A stretch of 6,677 nt of DNA from JASFQI01 sp050115555 (GCA_050115555.1 JASFQI010000280.1:1-6677), one strand, 5' to 3'. Positions 1 through 5,340 are shown, counted from the stretch's first letter. Notes: a model not told the origin generated them from the sequence alone. Made by a program: numbers and translations.

Positions 1-1
1 T

Positions 2-1696
2 CTCCTCCTCTTTATCCTGTTGTTTCTGACCGGATCCACGATTGCCGTGCTCCTGCCGCCGACTTTCAAATCCGAGTCCACCATTCTGATCGAAAACCAA
101 CTCATCCCGTCCGAGTACGTCCAGTCGACCATCACGGGATTCGTGGAACAGCGCATCCAGGTGATCACCCAGCAGGTCATGAGCAGTTCCAAGCTTCAGG
201 AGATCATCGACCGATTCGATCTTTACCGCGACCTGAAGGAGCGATACACGGCCTCGGAGATCATTGATGAGATGCGGGACGATATCGGCCTTCACATGAT
301 CAGCGCCGATGTCCGAGATTCGCAGTCCGGCAGAGCTACCCAGGCAACCATTGCCTTCCGCATTTCCTATAAAGGAAAAAACCCAGCGGTAGTTCAGAAG
401 GTGGCCACTACCCTGGCATCCCTCTACCTGGAGCTCAACCTGGAAAACCGAGAGCAGCGGGCCACCACCACCACGACGTTTCTCGAGCGGGAGCTGGAAG
501 ATCTTCGAAACCGGATCGACGAACTCCAAGGCAGAATCAGCGACTTTAAAAAGAACCACCTAGAGGAGCTCCCTGAGCACAGCCAAGTGAATCTTCAGGC
601 GATCAACCGGCTCACCAGAGATTTGGACAGCACTACCATGAGGATCTACCAACTCGAGGAGCGTCTGATCCTGCTGGAAAGCGAGATCGCCAATGTGGAT
701 CCCATGAAGCCGCTGGTTACTCGTGACGGAAAGCTCATGAAGAGCCCGGCGGAGCGCTTGAAAACCATGCGGCTGGAGCTACTGGCCTTACAAAGCCGGC
801 TCTCTGAAAGACATCCGGACATCAAAATGTTGAAAAAGGAGATTCAAGAACTGGAAAAAGAAGCCGGCCCCACGGACGACAGCGCAGAGACGGTTAGGCG
901 GCTAGAGGATCTCACCGGCCAACTGGCAGAGCTCAAGGGCGAGCTGGGCCCCGAACACCCGGACGTCCTGCGCCTTTCCAAAGAGGTCAACACTCTGGCA
1001 GACGACATCCAAAAAGACGAAGCCAGACAAACGGGGAAACGCGTTTTCGAGGACAAACCGGACAACCCGGCCTACATCAACCTCAAGACCCAAATCGCCA
1101 CTACAAACGCACAGATTTCGGCATTAAAAATGGAGCGTACTGCAATCCAAGAAGAGATCAAACACTATCAGGCCCGAATCGCCAGCGCTCCTTTGGTGGA
1201 AAAGGAATATAGCAGCATGCTGCGCGACCTGGGCAGCGCCCGGCAAAAGTATGCCGAGCTTACGAATAAGCTCATGGAAGCTCAGGTAGCCAAAGGCATG
1301 GAGGAGAGCCAGAGCGGGGAGCGTTTCATCGTCATCGATCCGGCCCGTCTTCCGGAAGAGCCCTTCAAGCCGAACCGACTGGCCATCGCCCTGATCAGCT
1401 TTGTGCTTGCGCTGGGGGGCGGTACCGGTATGGCCGCGTTGCGCGAAGTCATGGACAGCTCCGTGAAATCATCGGAGGACATCGTATCCCTGGGCGGCGG
1501 ACCGGTCCTCTCCGAGATCGCGCGCATGGAGAGTCCCCAGGAACGACGCCTGCGATGGGCCAAGCGGGGTATCGTCGTCCTGATCATCCTGGTCGCCATT
1601 GGAATCGGAATTTATCTATTTCACGAGTTCGTCATGCCCTTGGAGGTCTTCTGGGCCAAGGTCCAACGGCGGCTCATGAAGATGAATGCGTTCTGA
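2..1696 (+). CDS. GumC/Wzz-family polysaccharide chain-length determinant protein (5' partial)
   Basis: Inner-membrane polysaccharide co-polymerase, expected to set chain length and couple polymerisation to export. The frame is open to the left edge; the first codons (2-70) encode a hydrophobic run that is the end of transmembrane helix 1, so the true start lies upstream, and the TTG at 20 sits inside this helix. A long periplasmic region follows, rich in heptad-like coiled coil (about 482-690, 755-1010 and 1070-1290). Next come the family hallmark GERFIVIDPARLPEEPFKPN just before helix 2, a Gly-rich helix 2 (about 1379-1443), a cytoplasmic stretch with DSSVKSSEDI and GPVLSEIARM, which resembles the kinase-contacting segment of Wzc/GumC proteins, and a third hydrophobic helix (about 1568-1620). 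There is no fused kinase domain; the kinase-like protein is the next gene. Two HPD-containing coiled-coil units (HPD codons at 812 and 956) look like an internal repeat. Family assignment is firm; the exact polymer is unknown. Confidence 0.9.
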   Translation, partial: LLLFILLFLTGSTIAVLLPPTFKSESTILIENQLIPSEYVQSTITGFVEQRIQVITQQVMSSSKLQEIIDRFDLYRDLKERYTASEIIDEMRDDIGLHMISADVRDSQSGRATQATIAFRISYKGKNPAVVQKVATTLASLYLELNLENREQRATTTTTFLERELEDLRNRIDELQGRISDFKKNHLEELPEHSQVNLQAINRLTRDLDSTTMRIYQLEERLILLESEIANVDPMKPLVTRDGKLMKSPAERLKTMRLELLALQSRLSERHPDIKMLKKEIQELEKEAGPTDDSAETVRRLEDLTGQLAELKGELGPEHPDVLRLSKEVNTLADDIQKDEARQTGKRVFEDKPDNPAYINLKTQIATTNAQISALKMERTAIQEEIKHYQARIASAPLVEKEYSSMLRDLGSARQKYAELTNKLMEAQVAKGMEESQSGERFIVIDPARLPEEPFKPNRLAIALISFVLALGGGTGMAALREVMDSSVKSSEDIVSLGGGPVLSEIARMESPQERRLRWAKRGIVVLIILVAIGIGIYLFHEFVMPLEVFWAKVQRRLMKMNAF

Positions 1697-1727
1697 GCGG
1701 GCTCAACCCGCGGACGGTTTTTACCGT
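1697..1727 (+). terminator. Two small hairpins directly after the chain-length gene; weak terminator candidate
   Basis: Immediately after the stop codon, GCGGG (1697-1701) pairs with CCCGC (1707-1711) across a CTCAA loop. ACGGT (1714-1718) then pairs with ACCGT (1723-1727) across four T. The only T-run (1718-1722) lies within the second hairpin, not directly behind the G+C-rich stem, so this is a poor intrinsic terminator. It may be an attenuating or mRNA-stabilising structure. Confidence 0.2.
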
Positions 1728-1750
1728 GAAAACTCCCTCGGTGGGCCGGG

Positions 1751-1822
1751 CGTAGGGCGGCATTTCACATGCCGCCGCAAGGTTCGCGACTGGCACGGCG
1801 GGGTGTAAAACCCCGCCCTACG
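1751..1822. repeat. Pair of inverted REP-like palindromes (BIME/REPIN-like), each with 5' GTAG
   Basis: A perfect 10-bp inverted repeat, CGTAGGGCGG (1751-1760) and CCGCCCTACG (1813-1822), bounds the element. Inside are two separate hairpins with 8-bp stems and 5-nt loops. In the first, GGCGGCAT (1756-1763) pairs with ATGCCGCC (1769-1776) around TTCAC. In the second, GGCGGGGT (1797-1804) pairs with ACCCCGCC (1810-1817) around GTAAA. Read outward-in from each end, both units have the order GTAG, GGCGG-type stem, TTYAC loop, stem. GTAG next to a palindrome is the known signature of REP sequences mobilised by RAYT (TnpA-REP) transposases, and inverted pairs are called BIMEs or REPINs. Copy number in the genome cannot be seen here. 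Confidence 0.6.
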
Positions 1823-1918
1823 AACACTCGTTTTCATCAGCTGGGGTGACCAGAAGCGAGACCCTGGTCATGTGCGTTTGGCAAAGAACGATCCAGGAAC
1901 GGAAGGGAAAAGTACCCC

Positions 1919-2749
1919 ATGAGCAAACTGAAAAAGGCCATGGAAAAGGCCCGTGCCGAGAGAGGCGCCGCGGAAAAGCAGCCCCTTTCGGACGCCCGGG
2001 AACGGGTGGCCCCGCCAACGCCTCCGCGGGAACCGCAAGGCCATCCCAATAGCTCGACTGAAGAGGTGAATCCGGCCTACACAAAGACACGGTCTGTTCC
2101 CGTGAATCCCGATGTGCTGAAGCGGAACAAGGTATTCGCCTTTTTTCAAGGGCATCCCATGGCCGACAGCCTGAAGATCCTCCAGACCCAGGTCCTCGGC
2201 CGGCTGGAGGCCCTGGGCGGCAACACAATCATGGTAACCAGCGCCAACCGCGCCGAAGGAAAGACCCTCATGGCCGTCAACCTGGCCGTGAGCATGGCCC
2301 GGGAGCTGAATCGAACCGTATTGCTGGTGGACACCAACCTGCGGAATCCATCCATCCTTGAGGTTATGGGCATGGAACCGCAGCGCGGCCTCTCCGACTA
2401 CCTCCTGAAGGAGGCGGAGATCCCGGACCTTCTCATTCATCCCGGTATTCAGAAGCTGGTGCTCCTTCCCGCCGGGCGGCCCCTGCCCCACTCCGCGGAG
2501 CTCTTGGGCTCCCCCCGCATGGACGCCCTGGTGCGGGAGATGCGTGAGCGCTACCCGGAACGCCTGGTCCTGTTCGACACGCCCGCCCTCCTCTCCAGCG
2601 CGGATGCCCTTGCGTTCTCCAGATTCGTGGACGGTATCCTCCTCGTCGCGGAAACCGAAAAGACCCGCCGCCAGGAGATCAAACGCATGACCGAACTCCT
2701 TGAGGGGAAACCCGTCCTGGGAACCGTACTGAACAAGACGAGGCCCTGA
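1919..2749 (+). CDS. CpsD/CapB-like (BY-kinase family) P-loop ATPase, XrtA-type tyrosine kinase homologue
   Basis: Cytoplasmic partner of the chain-length protein. In this family ATP-dependent autophosphorylation and oligomer cycling regulate polysaccharide length. The 276-residue protein begins MSKLKKAMEKARAER, a charged helix typical of stand-alone kinases in exosortase-type loci, followed by a low-complexity Pro/Glu-rich linker (about 20-65). The nucleotide-binding domain shows Walker A SANRAEGKT (K115, T116), Walker A' LLVDTNLRNP (D138, R142; the second acidic position is N140) and Walker B LVLFDTP (D220), followed by the usual ADALAFSRFVDGILLV strand. The C-terminus ends LNKTRP. Only three tyrosines exist (Y54, Y161, Y212), so the C-terminal Tyr cluster of classical BY-kinases is missing and kinase activity is uncertain. 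GGAAGGG at 1901-1907 lies 11 nt before the ATG. It follows the chain-length gene after a 222-bp gap containing REP-like DNA, so shared transcription is not certain. Confidence 0.85.
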   Translation: MSKLKKAMEKARAERGAAEKQPLSDARERVAPPTPPREPQGHPNSSTEEVNPAYTKTRSVPVNPDVLKRNKVFAFFQGHPMADSLKILQTQVLGRLEALGGNTIMVTSANRAEGKTLMAVNLAVSMARELNRTVLLVDTNLRNPSILEVMGMEPQRGLSDYLLKEAEIPDLLIHPGIQKLVLLPAGRPLPHSAELLGSPRMDALVREMRERYPERLVLFDTPALLSSADALAFSRFVDGILLVAETEKTRRQEIKRMTELLEGKPVLGTVLNKTRP

Positions 2750-2821
2750 TGGGATGGGAGGATGGGTTCTAACCGCTTTGTCATCCCCTTCTCAGCTTTT
2801 CTGAACAGAACGGGGCTAAAC

Positions 2822-2862
2822 AATCAGGCCGTCTTGATTTCAAAAAGGGCGAAGGCCTGATT
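2822..2862. promoter_or_regulatory. 9-bp inverted repeat upstream of the ExeA-like ATPase gene
   Basis: AATCAGGCC (2822-2830) is perfectly repeated in inverse as GGCCTGATT (2854-2862), with 23 nt between. It ends 23 nt before the ATG at 2886 and 7 nt before the AGGAAA ribosome-binding site. No T-run follows, so it is not an intrinsic terminator. It could be an operator or an mRNA hairpin affecting translation; neither is demonstrated. Confidence 0.3.
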
Positions 2863-2885
2863 CCCAATAGGAAAAGACCTTACCT

Positions 2886-3995
2886 ATGTACGAGACATTT
2901 TACGGATTCAGGGAGAACCCCTTTCATCTGCCACCGGACCCGGCCTACGTCTTCATGAGCGAGCCCCATGAAGAGGCCCTCACGCACCTGGAGTATGCGG
3001 TCCAGGCAAACAAAGGGTTCGTGGTCATCACCGGGGAGGTGGGGGCTGGCAAGACCACGCTCATGAATCTGCTCCTTCAGCGCATTCCCCAGGAGGTGGT
3101 CACGGCCGTGCTCTCCCAGACCCAACTCCTGCCCCTGGAGTTCCTGCAGCAGGTGTGCAACGAGTTCGAGATCGACACCTCGGAATCGGGAAAACCCGAG
3201 AAACTGGAAGCGCTTCAACGGTTCCTTCTGGAGCAGTACCAAGCCAAAAAGCGGGCTGTCCTACTCATCGACGAGGCCCAGAACCTCCCGACCGCCACGT
3301 TGGAGGAGCTCCGCATGCTCTCCAACCTCACCACGGACAAGGAGCACCTGATTCAGATGATCCTGCTCGGTCAACCGAACCTGAAAGACAAGCTTCAACG
3401 AAAAGGGCTCGAGCAGTTTGCCCAGCGCGTGACCGTGCACTACCACCTGCGCGGCCTGAACCGGGAAGAAACAGGACAGTACATTCGGCATCGCCTTCAT
3501 GTGGCCGGAGCGGACAATCCGGAACTCTTCACCCCGCAGGCCATGGATCGAATCTTCGAGGCATCCGGAGGCATCCCCCGGCTCATCAACATCCTGTGCG
3601 ACGGGGCCCTGGTTTACGGTTACGCGGACGGGCTCACCCGCATCGACGAGGCCACGGTTGCCCACGTGCTTCAGGACCGAAACGGCCTGCGCGCGGCCTC
3701 CCCTTCGCCGAAGGAACGGGAGCCAGCCCCCTATCCGGAACTTCTGGAGCGCCTCGACGCCCTCGAATCGCACGTGGAACGCCTGGGAGAGCGGATCGAG
3801 CGGCACATGAAGGATCTGGAGACCCGGGATCGAAAACGCGAGAAACGGATCCTGGAACGCCTGGAAGCACTCCTGGCAGAGCAGGGCCGGCAAAACGCCG
3901 GGCATTCCCCGGAGGCCGCCCAGCACCCTCCCAAAGGGCCCTCGAGCGCGCCGGGATTGTTCCACCGGCTCCTGAACCGCCTGCGCCTGGCCTGA
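2886..3995 (+). CDS. ExeA/GspA-like AAA ATPase of the polysaccharide (XrtA/PEP-CTERM-type) locus
   Basis: AAA_22 family ATPase related to ExeA/GspA, and more closely in style to the secretion ATPase found beside Wzz-like and CpsD-like genes in exosortase loci. The N-terminus MYETFYGFRENPFHLPPDPA is the diagnostic start of this family. Walker A is TGEVGAGKTT (K56, T57), Walker B VLLIDEAQNL (D129, E130), the sensor-1 region LLGQPNL (160-166), a candidate arginine finger R181 in FAQRV, and the sensor-2-like segment GGIPRLIN (228-235). The ATPase core ends near residue 265. It is followed by a Pro/Ser/Glu-rich linker, a charged predicted coiled coil (about 283-332) and a basic tail. No membrane helix is visible, unlike Aeromonas ExeA, so it is probably cytoplasmic or held by partners. 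AGGAAA at 2869-2874 precedes the ATG by 11 nt. The precise role in export is not established; energising or organising the export machinery is inferred. Confidence 0.88.
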   Translation: MYETFYGFRENPFHLPPDPAYVFMSEPHEEALTHLEYAVQANKGFVVITGEVGAGKTTLMNLLLQRIPQEVVTAVLSQTQLLPLEFLQQVCNEFEIDTSESGKPEKLEALQRFLLEQYQAKKRAVLLIDEAQNLPTATLEELRMLSNLTTDKEHLIQMILLGQPNLKDKLQRKGLEQFAQRVTVHYHLRGLNREETGQYIRHRLHVAGADNPELFTPQAMDRIFEASGGIPRLINILCDGALVYGYADGLTRIDEATVAHVLQDRNGLRAASPSPKEREPAPYPELLERLDALESHVERLGERIERHMKDLETRDRKREKRILERLEALLAEQGRQNAGHSPEAAQHPPKGPSSAPGLFHRLLNRLRLA

Positions 3996-4170
3996 GGCCG
4001 GTGCAGGAAAACCCGGAAGAACACGATCAGACAGGTTCCCCTGTAACTGAAGGGGCGGAGCTGTATTCCCCGCCGGCGGATTGATCCGACCGGCCAGGTG
4101 ACCGCTACAATCCCCGCGCAGGGATTCGAAAAATGATGAAAGACAAATCTCCATGGATCGAACTCCGACT
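3996..4170. other. Non-coding spacer at the end of the polysaccharide triad
   Basis: No convincing gene is seen. It contains small self-complementary stretches: CCCCT (4035-4039) with AGGGG nearby, the palindrome-like CCGCCGGCGG around 4070-4080, and AATCCC (4109-4114) pairing with GGGATT (4121-4126) around a 6-nt loop. None is followed by a T-run, so no intrinsic terminator can be called for the ATPase gene. Base composition changes from G+C-rich to A+T-richer towards the right end. Confidence 0.4.
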
Positions 4171-4201
4171 TTGTGATATCCTAAATCAGGATCGTTAAAA
4201 T
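4171..4201 (+). promoter_or_regulatory. Possible promoter with internal operator-like palindrome for the DUF433/DUF5615 module
   Basis: TTGTGA (4171-4176) is a partial match to a -35 box and TAAAAT (4196-4201) matches five of six -10 bases, but the 19-bp spacer is longer than ideal. Inside the spacer, ATCCT (4178-4182) and AGGAT (4188-4192) form a 5-bp inverted repeat. A palindrome between -35 and -10 is where an autoregulating antitoxin would bind. Read by eye only, so weak evidence. Confidence 0.25.
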
Positions 4202-4227
4202 ATTTGGAGACAGAGACTCGATCCGGT

Positions 4228-4347
4228 TTGACCGATTTGAACATTCAATTGCTGGTTGGTGATGAAAGCAATGATTCTGTCGTTGTGAGAACCCTTCTAA
4301 CAATGGGGATGGATGTTGTTTTTCTTGATAAATTGGGGGATAAATGA
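4228..4347 (+). pseudogene. Short remnant resembling the N-terminus of a DUF5615 (PIN-like) protein
   Basis: A 39-codon stretch (from TTG at 4228) with a protein-like reading. Its core, LLVGDESNDSVVVRTLL followed by GMDVVFLDKLGD, aligns well with the start of the intact DUF5615 protein downstream (ILLDQGLPRSAARILRDGGW, then DVLHTGDIG), allowing one extra residue. The conserved acidic DE pair typical of DUF5615 N-termini is present. It stops where a full protein would continue for about 80 more residues, so it is probably a truncated copy. No good ribosome-binding site or ATG precedes it; the frame is open upstream to about 4177 with other TTG codons (4204, 4237). Its TGA (4345-4347) overlaps the ATG of the next gene as ATGA, so it may still be translated and coupled. 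It could instead be a short functional leader peptide. Confidence 0.4.
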
Positions 4348-4580
4348 TGGAAAGACCATTCGATAGAATTACTATTGATCCTGCGGTGATGAATGGCCAA
4401 CCATGCATACGCAATCTGCGCTTGACGGTACGTAGAGTCGTTGAAGCCGTTGCCGTGTATCCAGATTGGGAAGACCTGCAACGCGAATATCCTGAATTGG
4501 AAAAAGACGACATCAACCAGGCTTTGGCTTTTGCCGCCAGGAATCTTGATAGCCAGATCATCCCGCTGGAGGCCGCTTGA
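4344..4580 (+). CDS. DUF433 family protein, putative antitoxin of a DUF433/DUF5615 pair
   Basis: A 78-residue protein with the full DUF433 pattern: RITIDPAVMNGQPCIRNLRL (compare the family's dP...GkPvirGtRi), then VRRVVEAVAVYPDWEDLQREYPEL and DDINQALAFAARN, which together make a small winged-helix-like fold. DUF433 genes are commonly found directly before DUF5615 genes and are regarded as VapB-like antitoxins that bind the PIN-like partner and probably their own promoter. Two ATG codons are in tandem. GGGGGA (4335-4340) is 3 nt from the ATG at 4344 and 6 nt from the one at 4347, so the second may be the real start, giving 77 residues. The stop overlaps the next start by four bases (TTGA), indicating translational coupling. 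Toxin-antitoxin function is inferred from family and arrangement. Confidence 0.85.
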   Translation: MMERPFDRITIDPAVMNGQPCIRNLRLTVRRVVEAVAVYPDWEDLQREYPELEKDDINQALAFAARNLDSQIIPLEAA

Positions 4581-4945
4581 AAAGGATTTTGTTGGACCAG
4601 GGGTTACCCCGTTCCGCAGCCAGGATACTCAGAGACGGGGGTTGGGATGTGCTGCATACAGGTGACATCGGGTATGCTACGAGTGATGACAAGCAGATTT
4701 TAGATTATGCGCGAAGTGAAAAGAGAGTTATTATCACGTTAGATGCAGATTTTCATGCAATTATTGCTGTTGGGAATCAGCCTTCTCCATCAGTAATACG
4801 TATCAGACGTGAAGGATTGAAAGGACCGGATTTGGCCAGGCTCGTTGAGACGATATGGCCTGAAATTGATGTTCAATTGGAGTCCGGTGCAATGGTCACG
4901 GTTACGGAAAAATCAATTAGAATAAAAAAAATACCCCTCTATTGA
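4577..4945 (+). CDS. DUF5615 PIN-like protein, putative toxin of a DUF433/DUF5615 pair
   Basis: A 122-residue member of the DUF5615 (Mut7-C/PIN-like) family, predicted to have a PIN-type nuclease fold. Conserved positions visible are D7 in ILLDQGLPRSAA, D37/D38 in ATSDDKQILDYA, and D56 and D58 in VIITLDADFHAI, a plausible acidic metal site. The segment PSVIRIRREGLKGPDLA is also typical. The TTG at 4577 is chosen because it places MKRILLDQGLP exactly at the family N-terminus, has GGAGG (4568-4572) four nt upstream and overlaps the DUF433 stop by four bases. The gene is more A+T-rich than the polysaccharide genes on either side, suggesting separate acquisition. RNase activity and toxicity are predictions; no substrate can be read from sequence. 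No terminator is seen, and the MITE-like element begins 13 bp downstream. Confidence 0.85.
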   Translation: MKRILLDQGLPRSAARILRDGGWDVLHTGDIGYATSDDKQILDYARSEKRVIITLDADFHAIIAVGNQPSPSVIRIRREGLKGPDLARLVETIWPEIDVQLESGAMVTVTEKSIRIKKIPLY

Positions 4946-4957
4946 TTCTCTCCAGCC

Positions 4958-5074
4958 CGAATTATGATGGAGTCGCAAAAAGCCGAGACCTTGAGATTTG
5001 CCTCTTACGATTCCAGCAATTTAAGCGTAGCCAACAGGCGGTCGAGCGGCTTTTTGCGAGACCGTCATGATTCG
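4958..5074. mobile_element. MITE-like element with 28-bp imperfect terminal inverted repeats
   Basis: Positions 4958-4985 and 5047-5074 are inverted copies matching at 24 of 28 positions. The inner 13 bp, TCGCAAAAAGCCG (4973-4985) and CGGCTTTTTGCGA (5047-5059), are perfect. Two of the four mismatches would be G-U pairs in RNA. The 61-bp interior encodes no complete protein. Size and structure fit a non-autonomous miniature element. No clear target-site duplication is seen at the ends, so the boundaries are approximate. It lies between converging genes (DUF5615 on + and the ATPase fragment on -), and the minus-strand gene loses family resemblance at its right end. As an RNA hairpin it might also serve as a two-way transcription or stability barrier. 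Confidence 0.55.
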
Positions 5075-5309
5075 CATTTTCCATGGTTGCATGGATGAAC
5101 CGCACCCGTTCCTCAACAATGGTGGACTTTCCCGCCTGCCTAGGTTTGACAATCCATAGGCCACGGTTCTTCTGAAGAGGCATTTGTTGAGCGGCGCGGA
5201 CGACATACTCCCGGAGCAGGAATCGATTGATGAAATCGGCCGCTTTTTCGGGGTCAAGGATCCACGGATTGAAGGCTTTGATCCGGTTTTCCACTTCAAC
5301 ACGCAGCAT
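4962..5309 (-). pseudogene. Truncated AAA-type ATPase (DUF4143-like family), N-terminal fragment only
   Basis: Minus-strand frame of 115 codons starting at ATG 5309, with a strong GGAGG about 6 nt before it. The N-terminus MLRVEVENRIKAFNPWILDP and the following FINRFLLREYVV resemble the lead-in of AAA_14/DUF4143 ATPases. A P-loop reads IVKPRQAGKST (K61 is the Walker lysine), where the family usually has GPRQxGKST; the first glycine is here K55. Resemblance fades after about residue 64. From about residue 79 the frame runs through the MITE-like repeat and yields Arg/Ser-rich translation that looks non-native. The rest of the ATPase core and the DUF4143 domain are absent, since the neighbouring DNA is the opposing DUF5615 gene. 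The start signals are intact, so a short product may be made, but an active ATPase is unlikely. The family call rests on the P-loop and N-terminus only. Confidence 0.55.
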
Positions 5310-5340
5310 CGTATTCCTCCGTCAGGGCGATAGCCCCTTT

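Noticed and set aside
20..22. TTG at 20 as the true start of the chain-length protein
   Set aside because: The frame is open upstream to the window edge, and the codon lies inside the first membrane helix.
3155..4084. Plus-strand open frame (309 codons) shifted within the ATPase gene
   Set aside because: The Pro/Arg/Gly-rich translation without motifs is a frame-shifted reading of the real ATPase.
4109..4126. AATCCC/GGGATT hairpin as terminator for the ATPase gene
   Set aside because: The stem is 6 bp with no T-run after it and more than 110 bp beyond the stop codon.
3261..4244. Long minus-strand open frame (327 codons) opposite the ExeA-like ATPase
   Set aside because: It is antisense to a gene with complete AAA motifs, its translation shows no domain, and it arises from the G+C-rich codon pattern of the real gene.
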